A stretch of DNA of 64,000 bases from Pomphorhynchus laevis. Its lineage: Eukaryota; Acanthocephala; Palaeacanthocephala; Echinorhynchida; Pomphorhynchidae. The position numbers and the translations under genes were made by a program. Shown here piece by piece: positions 39,157 through 49,026 of this stretch; the first letter of the stretch is position 1; every line of letters starts with the position of its first letter. The stretch spans positions 1 to 64,000 of the forward strand of contig WNNJ02002989.1 in the NCBI GenBank assembly GCA_012934845.2. Reading direction: 5' to 3'. The notes under the pieces were generated by a model that ran no database searches, had not been told where the DNA came from, and was given only the letters and a program-made list of their open reading frames with translations.

Positions 39157-40881
39157 TTGTTTAGCAAGTTAGATGAAATCAAAGCAATAGTACATCATGA
39201 AAATCTCGACATGCTGTTTTTCACTGAAACTTGGTTAAATTGTAATATTCTGGATTCTGAAGTCGGTATTCACGGTTATACGATAGTTCGCTGTGATCGA
39301 AAAATCTCTAGAGGTGGCGGTGTAGCTGCTTATATACGCGACAATCTTGTTTATAACGTAATAGAGTCGTGTTCTGACGATTATGGAAATGAGGTTTTGT
39401 GGATTGAAGTGACGGAGGAAAGAGGTAAAGTCTATCGCATTTGTATTGTTTATCGTAGTCCTCGATCAAAAACACCACTCATCATCAAGTCGTTAAAACA
39501 TCACTGTTCCGGCGATGTGGATACCTTAATCTGCGGAGATCTTAACACTCCAAATATCGATTGGGTCTCTTATACCGCGATCCAGGGGTGTGATGAAGAA
39601 TCATCAGCCTTACTTGATGTATTCAATGAGCTCACACTTTGTCAGCTTGTCCATTGTAATACTCGTATCCGTAATAAAAGTCATTCCCTGCTAGATTTAT
39701 GCCTATGTACCAATGATTCTGTTGTTGAGTCATTAAGTTGTGGTCCGCCATTAGGCTCTAGCGATCAATGCACTTTACGTATCATCCTACCTGGTCATAT
39801 TTCGAGTCTGGTCAATTTTAAAAAAGCGATTGGTGTTATGAATGCGGATTACGATACAATTAATGAAATGCTGAGCCTAGTAAGATGGCCTTGTGCTAGA
39901 ACAGTCGGTGTTCATGTGGCCTGGTCGTTACTTCACACAACATTGATTAATCTACTTCACGCCTTTTCCCCTTGCGTAACACGTAAACCACCATCCTCCA
40001 AACCCAAATGGTTTGACAGTGAGTTGAAGCGAGCTGTCAGAGAACGTGATCATGCATTCCTACTATTTAAGCGTGGACTCGGATCCTTCAGATTTTATAC
40101 TACCATTCGCAACAGGGTGACTTCTCTTAAACGTCAGAAGAAACATCAATTCATTGCTGCCATATGCTCCTTGCCTCATGACGATCAAAAGAGACTTTTT
40201 CAACTACTTGGCAACCGTAAGAGGGTATCTTCGTCAATCAACTGTCTGGTTGATGGTGATCGAAAATCGGTTTCTCCTCTTTCCATTGCCAATATCCTTG
40301 CCAAGAACTTTTGTCTCACTCGCAATCGATTTTCCCTATGTGACTATAACATTACGATAGACAATTCTTCTCTCCAGTACCAGGATTCTAACCTCTACTT
40401 TGACCCGCTCGATGTTCTTAATATCTTATCGAAGCTACCGGCTAAAAATAGTTCAGGTCCTGATGGTATTCCTAGTATATTATTACGCAAAGTTGCATCG
40501 AATATATATCTTCCGCTTTTTGATATTTACTATTGGTCCTTGAGAACTGGCATAATCCTAGATATGTGGAAGAGAGCATTAGTCATTCCAGTTTTCAAAA
40601 AGGGGGACAAGGTAAATCCTCAAAATTATCAGCCAATAGGTTTGACTTGTATTGCTTGCAAAGTGATGGAGAAACTGATCCTGAGGTATGTATCTTCTCA
40701 TTTAGACAAATTTAATATTTTATCTAATAAACAGCATGGGTTTAGAAATCATCACTCCACTTCAACTAATCTAACATTAGCACGCGAAAGCTGGGCCGGT
40801 TTTGTCGAACAGGAAGTTCCGGTTGATGTCGTCTTTATTGATTTGTCCAAAGCTTTTGATCGGGTCGTTCATCCAATTTAA
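39157..40881 (+). CDS. CR1-like endonuclease and N-terminal RT (574 aa)
   Basis: Apurinic-type endonuclease motifs: FFTETWLN (about 21), SRGGGVAAYI (about 51), ICIVYRSPRS, LICGDLNTPNIDW (about 125), SLLDLCLC and GSSDQCTLR (about 200). RT: NSSGPDGIPSILLRKVAS, MWKRALVIPVFKKGDK, NYQPIGLTCIACKVMEK, KQHGFRNHHSTSTNLT and VVFIDLSKAFDRVVH (about 558-572). It stops within the RT; the next part is in frame beyond the stop. Confidence 0.88.
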   Translation: MFSKLDEIKAIVHHENLDMLFFTETWLNCNILDSEVGIHGYTIVRCDRKISRGGGVAAYIRDNLVYNVIESCSDDYGNEVLWIEVTEERGKVYRICIVYRSPRSKTPLIIKSLKHHCSGDVDTLICGDLNTPNIDWVSYTAIQGCDEESSALLDVFNELTLCQLVHCNTRIRNKSHSLLDLCLCTNDSVVESLSCGPPLGSSDQCTLRIILPGHISSLVNFKKAIGVMNADYDTINEMLSLVRWPCARTVGVHVAWSLLHTTLINLLHAFSPCVTRKPPSSKPKWFDSELKRAVRERDHAFLLFKRGLGSFRFYTTIRNRVTSLKRQKKHQFIAAICSLPHDDQKRLFQLLGNRKRVSSSINCLVDGDRKSVSPLSIANILAKNFCLTRNRFSLCDYNITIDNSSLQYQDSNLYFDPLDVLNILSKLPAKNSSGPDGIPSILLRKVASNIYLPLFDIYYWSLRTGIILDMWKRALVIPVFKKGDKVNPQNYQPIGLTCIACKVMEKLILRYVSSHLDKFNILSNKQHGFRNHHSTSTNLTLARESWAGFVEQEVPVDVVFIDLSKAFDRVVHPI

Positions 40882-41898
40882 CTTTGGAAACTTGGAAATT
40901 ACGGATTCTCAAAGCACGTTTGTCTCTGGATACGTGAATTCTTGAGTAGACGTTCCTTTGCTGTGCGAGTTGGTGAGTCTCTTTCTGAATGGTTTTATCT
41001 CACTCAAGGTGTTCCACAAGGCTGTATCCTTAGTCCCACTTTGTTTAATATCTACATCAACGAAATCGCTGAAAATGTTACATGCCAGTGCCTATTATAC
41101 GCCGATGACATCAAACTGTGGTGCCCTTTATTTCGTGGTTGTTCTAGCTCTCCCCTACTACAATCAGATTTGGATAAAGTTAGTAGTTGGTGTTAATCAC
41201 ACGGCTTAGTAATCAATGTTAGTAAATGTCGACATATGAGAATTGGTCAATCCCGATTACCTTCCCCTTCTTATCAATTCAGCTCAACAGTTATCGAATC
41301 AGTAAATCACTTTACTGATCTAGGTGTTGTTATCTCCTCCAATTTAAAATCTCGTCTTCATTCTTCTGCGATTATTGCAAAATGCCGTAGAATTTTAGGA
41401 TTTCTTCATCGAAACGTTAGACGACTTGAGCCAAAGGCTTTACGCATTGTATATTCGAGTCTCTTAAAATCACATATGCTCTATGCATCTCACGCGACAC
41501 ACCCTCAACTGAAATCAGAATTGAGTGAATTCGACAACATTTTGAGAAGAGCCACGCACTTGGTTCCAGCAACTCGCTCCATTCCTTATCCAGTTAGACT
41601 AGAGACGTTGGGTATAAGATCTATTGAATGCGATCTGTTGATTGCAGATCTTACACTAGTGTGGATGTCGCTGCGCGTGCCTAACCATCCGTGTAAGCAG
41701 CTGTTCTGTCTTCGTGAATCCTCAATGTTACGTGGACACGAGCTATGTTTGAAGCATCGCTCAAAGCATCGAACAAATTGCACGATAGTGATGGATCGCG
41801 TCTGTAAACGATGGAATGGATTATCACCTGGTGTAATCAACAGCTCTTCTGCTGTGCAATTCAAAGAACGCCTAAAGCTTGACCTCGTGAACTCTTGA
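40882..41898 (+). pseudogene. CR1-like RT C-terminal part
   Basis: It continues LWKLGNYGFSKHVCLWIREF, FYLTQGVPQGCILSPTLFNI, CLLYADDIKLW (catalytic), VSKCRHMRIGQS, HFTDLGVVISSNLK, and ends with CKRWNGLSPGVINSS. One further stop at about 41,194 separates the catalytic part from the thumb region. Confidence 0.85.
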
Positions 41899-41985
41899 TG
41901 TTTTTTACGTTTTTTTTCTGTTTTTTTTATTCGATGTGATGCTTCCTTACTAGCTTCAGCTCCCTTGGAAGTCGACATATAATAA

Positions 41986-43235
41986 TATGAAAGTCACAAC
42001 TGCAGAAGCTATCTGGATCTAGCATTCTTCAACTGTGTATTAGACCCATTTAAGCTTAATTTATCATCTCATTGGTTTCTTCGAAGAAAGCATAAACCGG
42101 TAGCAGGTATCTTAAAAATTGCATTACCCTGTTCTCCAAATTATTATCCTCTTCTTAAACTAAATCGCATTGTAGAACTCTCTAAACTTAATCTGCCTAG
42201 CATAATTGAATGCATTAGATTTCTTTTGAACGGCAACATTGATGATAGCTATTGTACACTACGACAGTGTATCTCGGACGCATGCTCCCATATTGTACCG
42301 ACCGAACCGAGACAAATTACTAATTCGTCAAACTCTTTCGGTCCTTGTACTTGAAATTTCTTCATTGTGATTATCAACGCAGATTCGATCTTGAGGTTCG
42401 ACAGCATTATTATCCATTAAAACGCAAATATGGAAAACTAGTTAATGAACAAAGAAAACTATTTACGAGAATAAGAATTTAATAAGCTTCGGTCCGCGGA
42501 GAAGTTCCCATGGAAATTAAGACACAAGCGAAATGATTTGGTCTACAATATACCGTTTTCTCAATGGGAATCTCATTTTCGAAAAGTTCTTCATGTTGAA
42601 AGTCAGCCACCGTTAGGAATTAATCATGTGCACTAATTGTCAATCTTCATTTATTCTCTTCTGATCCACTATGTAGGAACTTCACACTAAGCGAGCTTGA
42701 TTCTTGTTTATATAGGATGTCAAATCATAAGGCGTCAGGACCTGATTTTCTGTGTTGAACAGTTAAAACAAACCTTCATAATGCTTGCTCCTTATTGGAC
42801 TTATCTCTTCAATGACATACTGAGAGGCAAAGCTATTCGATATTTGGAAGGATGCTATTATCAAAGTTATCTATAAGGGAAAGGGTGATATCTCATCTTC
42901 TGACTTTTATAGGGGTATAGATCTTGTTAACCATGCTTAAAATTTTGTCACTATTAGTAACCTCTAGATTAGCATCATTCTGTCAGCACCTTCTTCCTCT
43001 CGAACAATTTGGCTTTCGGCGACATTGTTCTACGATTGATGCTTTTAAGTTTCATCGGTGATTAGTAATCGATAGTTTCGGGAAGCGAGTATCGCTCTAT
43101 GCAATATTTGTCAATTTTAAAAAGGCATTCGACACGGTGAATCGCCCTAAGCACTTATGTTTTATCAAATTCAACTTTACATTCTAGTGGGTCAATTGTA
43201 AATGTTCACAACAAGAGACTCGAAGTAAGCGATTG
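41986..43235 (+). mobile_element. old LINE relic of a different clade
   Basis: Frames are broken, but VIYKGKGDISSSDFY with RGI (about 42,862-42,920), QFGFRRHCSTIDAFKFH (about 43,005-43,060) and IFVNFKKAFDTVNR (about 43,105-43,148) are RT motifs. The KGKGD-x-S-x-x-x-YRGI form differs from the CR1-like copies around it. Much older than its neighbours. Confidence 0.6.
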
Positions 43236-44656
43236 CATAATGGATCAGTGTACAACAGGGAATGAGATATTGCAAAATTCCACTAGCAATCATCATATCA
43301 ATCAAATATCCAATATTACCCCACAAACTCACTCTACACGGGTATGGAAGAATATCAACGGACGTCATTTTCGAAGTTCATCCAGTATTGGTCAACAAAA
43401 TTTGCAACTTGATTCCAAACTTGGTGGACCCAACTGTAAAGATCATTCTAGGGATATTAATTAAATGTCTAAATCGTCAGTGATGGTTGCAAATGTCGGA
43501 GAATTTTCCGTACATAAAACAGGAAACGGCCAGAATAAAGAACCATTAACACAACCGCTAGATATTAATGCGCGAATGCGTGGCGAAAACCGAGATCGGT
43601 GCGTAATCTTTACAAATATACCGGAATCTAACTCTTCAGAGTCGCAGCTACGTATTGATCATGACGTGAGTAGAGTTCGGGAAGTATTATCAAAAATATT
43701 TACTTCAGGTGAGGAATCTATAGCCTCATCTCTTCTAGTGAAATCATTGTTCAGGTTAGGTAAGAAAAATGAAGAACGTCCACGCTTATTGAAAGTGGTA
43801 TGTAAATCGTCCGACAATGTTAAGGAGATCTTACCCAGAGGGTATAAAATAAAAGGTCAATCTACTAAAATCTTTAAGGATCTCAGCATTCAGGATCGTA
43901 AGATGCGACATCAAGCTTGGGAAGAGCTAAAGACCAGGAATGCTTCTGGTGAAAAGGACTTGACAATAAGAAATTTTCGTGTGGTTCGAAGAAAGCCATT
44001 TGTACGTTGGAATCCAATCGGTCTGTTAATTGCTTAGGTATTGATCCATTCTCGTTAGATATATTTCCTACTGGACTATCTATAAACTCAAGAACCAGTA
44101 AATGTTCAACTCCAATTATTAACGTCGCTTACACAAATATTCGTAGTATAGTATCGAAGATTGACGAATTTCGGAACAGATTCTTTACATATAAACCTCA
44201 AATAATTGCAGTTACCGAAACTTGGCTGAATCATGATATTGCTGATAGTATGGTAGCTGTGGATGGGTATTATATCATCAGGGTTGATCGTAAAGTACGA
44301 CGAGGAGGCGGTGTTGCACTTTATGTCGATCAATGTATAGGTGTTGACGATTTTGAATGTTATACTGACACATATGGTACTTGTGAACTGATGGTGGCGA
44401 GTCTATCCCATGTAAGAAATAAAGTTACTATTGCACTATGTTATAGATCTCCATGTAGCTTCGTTCTCACTCAGGAATTCTCAGATATTTTGACAAAGGC
44501 AGCAATGGGTGACCGGTTCCTCTGTTTAGGAGACTTCAATATTTCCAGCATCAATATGGATGATCCTCATTCAGGAATAACATCTTCTAATAAACTAGTT
44601 TATGACTTGTGGAATTTTCTGTTAGATAACCTACTTCTTGTTCAGCATTATTATTA
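43236..44656 (+). mobile_element. CR1-like LINE 5' part: ORF1 and start of ORF2 (43-kb copy)
   Basis: ORF1 is at 43,465-44,037 and the ORF2 endonuclease from 44,007, interrupted at about 44,650 where the minus-strand 44.65-45.96 kb element ends. ORF1 and ORF2 overlap by about 31 nt in different frames. Sequence before 43,465 is probably the upstream part of ORF1 or 5' UTR. Confidence 0.8.
43465..44037 (+). CDS. CR1-like ORF1 protein, C-terminal part (190 aa)
   Basis: This is the RNA-binding-type ORF1 of a CR1-like LINE. It shares with the ORF1 at 48.9-50.5 kb the block DRCVIFTNIPES, then LRLGKK-type spacing, KIFKDLSIQDRKMRHQAWEE and, at the end, LTIRNFRVVRRKPFVRW, which lies just before ORF2. 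Its job in the LINE particle is to bind element RNA. The N-terminal zinc-knuckle region seen in the 48.9-kb ORF1 is missing here. Confidence 0.7.
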   Translation: MSKSSVMVANVGEFSVHKTGNGQNKEPLTQPLDINARMRGENRDRCVIFTNIPESNSSESQLRIDHDVSRVREVLSKIFTSGEESIASSLLVKSLFRLGKKNEERPRLLKVVCKSSDNVKEILPRGYKIKGQSTKIFKDLSIQDRKMRHQAWEELKTRNASGEKDLTIRNFRVVRRKPFVRWNPIGLLIA

Positions 44657-44660
44657 TTAA
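44007..44660 (+). CDS. CR1-like ORF2 endonuclease, truncated (217 aa)
   Basis: Motifs: VAYTNIRSIVSKIDEFRNRF (about 40-60), IIAVTETWLNHDI, RRGGGVALYVDQ, ALCYRSPCSF and FLCLGDFNISSINMD. The frame is cut after LLDNLLLVQH by the next insertion; the last tyrosines are part of that element's TTA-repeat tail. Confidence 0.82.
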   Translation: MESNRSVNCLGIDPFSLDIFPTGLSINSRTSKCSTPIINVAYTNIRSIVSKIDEFRNRFFTYKPQIIAVTETWLNHDIADSMVAVDGYYIIRVDRKVRRGGGVALYVDQCIGVDDFECYTDTYGTCELMVASLSHVRNKVTIALCYRSPCSFVLTQEFSDILTKAAMGDRFLCLGDFNISSINMDDPHSGITSSNKLVYDLWNFLLDNLLLVQHYYY

Positions 44661-45958
44661 TTGACAACAAATTAAGCCGAGGCTCTTTACAAGTTGCTTC
44701 ACAAAAAAAAAGAAATAAAAAAAATAAGAGTCGATTTGTCCCTCCATCATCAGATGAACTACTGAAAATCCCACCGTTGTCTTGAGAAGGAAGGGTCATC
44801 ATCCAGTAGGGCGCAAAAACTTGAAGCAGTAGACGACAAAATGGTCGCACTCTGAAGCGAATTCCAAGATCGTACGACTCGTTTGGCAAAGCAGGAAACT
44901 GCATGCATGTACCTTTGTGTTTTCAGCATCAGGGGGTGTCCGCGAAGAGAAGGTTGACCTCTCAGTTGCAGTAGATGTGACAGTGGATGATCTTTAGTAT
45001 GCAGAATTTTCCAAACAAGAGAGAGATCTCGCTTGTCACGGATATATCGCAGACAAGGCATATTTAATATCTGGAGGCGTTTCCCGTAGCCAAAAATATG
45101 CAGCCCTGAGACTAATTTAGTTGTTGATCTGAACACTTTCTCCAATGCACGACGCTCATAAGTAGTTTCGGGATAACAAGCTGGCGATGCGTATAAGATA
45201 TGGCTCAAGAAAAACGCATTTGCTAAGGTATGGTAACATAACGGATCTATGCCTATCAGAGCTCGACGAGTATGTCCTATTAAGCGTTTTGTGATGCAAC
45301 AGACGTAGTCTGAATGCTTTCCAGTAGATAAGTCAGCACAAACCCAAACTCCCAAATCTTTATATGAGTAGGTTCTTTCGATACTAATTGAACCAAACTG
45401 GTACTCACCTCCAAGATGATCACATGATCTTCGTGATATACGCATACATGTACATTTAGCGGAATTGATCCTCAAGTGATTTCCTTTAGCCCAATTGGAT
45501 ATAACGTCGACGTCGCTGTGTAAATGCTGTTTATCAAGATCGGAAATAATAGGTCGCCAAACTTTAAGATCATCTGCATATAATAAACTGAATGAACTGA
45601 TATTTGGTATCAAATCGTTGATATAAAGACTGAATAAGATGGGACCCAATACACTTCCCTGTGGAACACCTAACAACACTGGAAATGGACTCGACAGCGA
45701 CTCACTTACTCGTACGACACTTTGCCGTTTGGAAAAGAATACACGAATCCAGTTTTTGATCCTCTTATCAAGATGAATGTGCTCCAACTTCTCAATAAGA
45801 CGCGTGTGATTAACTGAGTCGAACGCTTTTGAGAAATCAAAGAAAATGACATCAACTGGTATACCCTGATCATAATAGTGATACCAATTTTCAGGGGCAT
45901 GTACAAGATTAGTAGTCGTGGAATAACGTTTTCGGAAGCCATGCTGTGCTGGGTTCAA
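44647..45958 (-). mobile_element. CR1-like LINE 3' half (44.7-kb copy), RT open
   Basis: A 5'-truncated CR1-like copy inserted into the endonuclease of the 43-kb copy. Its 3' end carries an (AAT)n microsatellite tail at 44,646-44,660, typical of CR1. Its 5' break abuts the tail of the 45.96-50.5 kb element. Confidence 0.85.
44759..45958 (-). CDS. CR1-like RT C-terminal part (399 aa)
   Basis: QHGFRKRYSTTTNLVHAPEN, VDVIFFDFSKAFDSVNH (first Asp), LLGVPQGSVLGPILFSLYIN, FSLLYADDLKVWR (catalytic pair), INSAKCTCMRISRRS, YSYKDLGVWVCADLS and VVRSWNSLQSATILS near the end. No stop interrupts it. It starts at the truncation point, so it has no real start codon. Confidence 0.88.
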   Translation of the reverse strand: MNPAQHGFRKRYSTTTNLVHAPENWYHYYDQGIPVDVIFFDFSKAFDSVNHTRLIEKLEHIHLDKRIKNWIRVFFSKRQSVVRVSESLSSPFPVLLGVPQGSVLGPILFSLYINDLIPNISSFSLLYADDLKVWRPIISDLDKQHLHSDVDVISNWAKGNHLRINSAKCTCMRISRRSCDHLGGEYQFGSISIERTYSYKDLGVWVCADLSTGKHSDYVCCITKRLIGHTRRALIGIDPLCYHTLANAFFLSHILYASPACYPETTYERRALEKVFRSTTKLVSGLHIFGYGKRLQILNMPCLRYIRDKRDLSLVWKILHTKDHPLSHLLQLRGQPSLRGHPLMLKTQRYMHAVSCFAKRVVRSWNSLQSATILSSTASSFCALLDDDPSFSRQRWDFQ

Positions 45959-46023
45959 AATTTTATTTTTATTTATTTATTTATTCAATTACAAGACTGT
46001 AGCCGTAAGGCTGCTTTGTCTGA

Positions 46024-47764
46024 TCACATAAAAAAAAGAAAAAAAATTGAAAAGAAAAAAAATTTAACATTCCCCCAAGGATAAAGATCCGGTATAGACT
46101 GTGCGTTTGTCTCGCACAGCCATTGCTCCATCCTCCGCATGACCTGCTGTCTACTCTGAATAGCGACCATATCCTTCGGAAGTAAGTTCCACATCCTCAC
46201 CACCCAGTGCGATAGGCGACTGATTCTAGACAGCTTCCCATGGTGCAGCGTTTTCACAGTCAAAGAGTGGCCCCGATTCGTATCACGTTTGTTCCGCTGG
46301 ATACAGTTTGCCGGCCATCCATCACGTTCGAGTAACATATCTCTGAAGCATAAGATGTCGCTACACACTATCGCAGACCGAACCGACGGTATGCCTATCT
46401 CTCGCAAGCGATCCCTATAAGAATAACTACTCGGAAGACGACAGCACCTCGTCAACCTGCGAAGAACATTTTCTAAATCATTCAGCTCGCCTCGCGTGCA
46501 CGGAAATGTTGCTGGTGTACAGTATAAAAGAATGGGCCTAATTATTGAGTTGTACATCACTTTAAGACAAAACACAGATGGGTAACGAAAGCACCTACGA
46601 AGCACATAGCTCAATTTTCTGGTCGACTGAATAATCCTGTCTGTGTTTGGACGACTCTTTAACGATTCGTGCACAAGTACTCCTAAGTCTCTAGTGCACT
46701 GTACCTGCTCAATTGGCTCACCACCTAAACTATACACAAAAGAAAATTTCTTAACTCCTAAGTGCATGTGACTGCACTTCGAGGTATTCAAAAGCAAGCC
46801 CGTCGTCCTGCTCCATATGCTTATAGTGTCGATGTCATCTTAAGGCTCAAACAGTTATCATATGAACGAACAGACTTTCGTAACTTAAGGTCATCCGCAA
46901 ACGCTAGGACATCACATTCTAATCTTACAAGTAGATCCTGAAGAAAAATATTGAATAACAAGGGTCCCAGGACCGATCCCTGAGGAACACCTGCGTAAGT
47001 ATTTCGTGGAGGAGAAAGGCTACTCCCTAACCTAACTTGATATGATCGACCTTTTAGGAACGACTCGATCCAACGAACTACACTCGGATCAATCCCGTAT
47101 TAAGCCAACAGTAAAAACAAAAGATCGTGCGGTACTCGGTCGAACGCCCTACTAAAGTCAATGTAAATTACATCAACCATATCCCCGTTTGCAACTATGT
47201 CTGTCCAACTTTCACGTGCCGTAATTAGATTGCTAAGGCAGGACCTGCCGGTACGAAAGCCATGCTGAGATGGGTGTAGTAGCTTACCTCTTTCCATGTG
47301 AGTGGTAATGTATTTATGCACAAACTCTCGAGGCATTTGCATACAATACTCGTCAGGCATACTGCACGATAATTGAACGGATCGTCTCTGCTACCCTTTT
47401 TATGAATGGGGATGACGTAAGATTGTCTCCAGTTATCAGGGATGCGCGAAGTATGTATCGACAAGTTAAACATCTCTGATAGTGGCGATGCTAATAGATC
47501 ATGGAGATTCCGGAGGATAAAGGGGTGTATACCGTCTGGGCCGGCCGAAGTATATGGTGACAATCCGTGCAGTTCCCGCGAAACCTCAGCCGGGTGAACA
47601 AGCGGCATATACGACGTGAATGCCTCAGGTATGTGCGCTATACGGAAGCCTTTAGATGGCGTGTGACAATCAAGTTCAAACGCTGTCGCTAGCACACTCA
47701 CGATTTCATCAGGTTCTCGTACAATTCTGCCGCCATGATTTAACACTGTGATTGATTGAATCAT
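46024..47764 (-). pseudogene. CR1-like ORF2 reverse transcriptase, broken
   Basis: Pieces in order: SAGPDGIHPFILRNLHDLLA and YVIPIHKKGSRDDPFNYRAV (47,764-47,225), QHGFRTGRSCLSNLITARES and VIYIDFSRAFDRVPHDL (47,360-47,100), a short part with AGVPQGSVLGPLLFNI and LAFADDLKL (about 47,000-46,880), then MLLNTSKCSHMHLGVKKF to VVRMWNLLPKDMV (46,797-46,024). The catalytic site is FADD. A stop and at least two frame changes separate the pieces. Confidence 0.85.
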
Positions 47765-47883
47765 TTTTTATTTTGATTCACATACCGCCAGAATGGTTTG
47801 GAAGAAGTTCGATATGATGATATTATTCCAGCTTCATACCTTTGTCTTTTTATTTTCTTTATAGAGCTGAAACGACGACGATA

Positions 47884-49026
47884 TTAAAGGTATTCTGACC
47901 GAAGACCCTGAATTTTCATAGATGACTTTAATAGTTTATTTCGCATCTTCAAAATGTCAAGTAACTCATGATTAAACCACGGAGGTTTAAGTTTCGAAGA
48001 GGATTGTACGGTTTTCAATGGGGCTACGCAATCCGTAAGATAGTTGAGAGAAACAGACAAAGTTTTCCAATCATCGATATCACTGACAACACTGTTGTGA
48101 AGACCCAATCGTACTGTAAGCTTACGGAGGGCATCCGTATCCACCTTATTCCATTTGCGTTTGAAGTACTTAACTGCTTTAGGTGGGGCTTCAGCACAGA
48201 AACCAGTAAAAGACTTAATGACAAGATGGTCACTGAGTCCAATGGGAGGGTCGTATTGAACTTCACGTATGTCAAGAAATGTTTTACTGAAAACTAAATC
48301 CAATAATGAGGAGCTATTTCCCATAAACCTTGTTGACTGAGTGACTTGTTGTATAAGAGCTAAATCGTCCACAAAAAAATTCCATAAGTCGACATCCATC
48401 TGACTTACACCGCGAGGACATTCGAAAGTGGAGCTCCCAGTTAGGTTCGGAATATTAAAGTCACCAAGAAGGATGAAATTGGACGGTTTCGACATTTTTG
48501 TGAAATAACTGATCATGTCATGTTTCAAGCGGCAAGTGCGCGGAGTACGATAGCAAACGCAAATCGACATTGTCGTATCACCCGATTTCACTGTTAAAGA
48601 GAGCGACTCCAATAGATCATCATCTCGATATGACATGACGTTGGTCACAATCATTTTGTTGTCTACATAGATCGCAACCCCACCACCACGGCGGGTGTTT
48701 CCTCGGTCAGTTCTTAATAGTGAGAAGCCCGGGATGTTAACACAATTGTCATCAATGCCACTGTGCAGCCAGGTCTCTGTGAGTGCGAAAATAGACACGT
48801 CGCTGTTTGATAAATAAAAGTTGAACTCATCAAATTTAGAGACTAAGCTGCGAACATTGGAACATGCAATCCTTATAGGATGACTACCGTAATTCACCGG
48901 ACTTTTCGATAAGATGGTACGAAATGAAACCAAGTCTCCTAAAGCTCCCTTCGTTGAGTTTTTATAGTCAACTTCTCCCACCGTACAAATGGTCGGCGTC
49001 GAACCACCCGAAAATTTCGGATACAT
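47884..49026 (-). CDS. CR1-like ORF2 endonuclease (380 aa)
   Basis: All endonuclease motifs are present: IACSNVRSLVSKFDEFNFYL (about 50), FALTETWLHSGID (about 80), RRGGGVAIYVDNK (about 113), ICVCYRTPRTC, FILLGDFNIPNLTGS (about 185), SLLDLVFSK and GLSDHLVIKSF (about 265). After it, PWFNHELLDILKMRNKLL is the usual link to the RT. The frame closes before the RT. Confidence 0.88.
   Translation of the reverse strand: MYPKFSGGSTPTICTVGEVDYKNSTKGALGDLVSFRTILSKSPVNYGSHPIRIACSNVRSLVSKFDEFNFYLSNSDVSIFALTETWLHSGIDDNCVNIPGFSLLRTDRGNTRRGGGVAIYVDNKMIVTNVMSYRDDDLLESLSLTVKSGDTTMSICVCYRTPRTCRLKHDMISYFTKMSKPSNFILLGDFNIPNLTGSSTFECPRGVSQMDVDLWNFFVDDLALIQQVTQSTRFMGNSSSLLDLVFSKTFLDIREVQYDPPIGLSDHLVIKSFTGFCAEAPPKAVKYFKRKWNKVDTDALRKLTVRLGLHNSVVSDIDDWKTLSVSLNYLTDCVAPLKTVQSSSKLKPPWFNHELLDILKMRNKLLKSSMKIQGLRSEYL

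Larger units (their letters stand above)
39130..41985 (+). mobile_element. CR1/jockey-like LINE ORF2 (39-kb copy), near complete
   Basis: Endonuclease and RT lie in one register from 39,130 (LYSNVLSLFSKLDEI) to the stop after LKLDLVNS (41,898), with a T-rich 3' UTR ending in ATAATAATATG. Only two in-frame stops (about 40,879 and 41,194) interrupt it. ORF1 and the 5' end are absent. Base composition is balanced, unlike the host introns. Confidence 0.88.

Noticed and set aside
43465-45958. 5' inversion (twin priming) of a single LINE to explain plus ORF1/EN next to minus RT
   Set aside because: The minus-strand copy's 3' tail abuts the plus-strand endonuclease, the wrong side for a 5' inversion; a separate insertion fits better.
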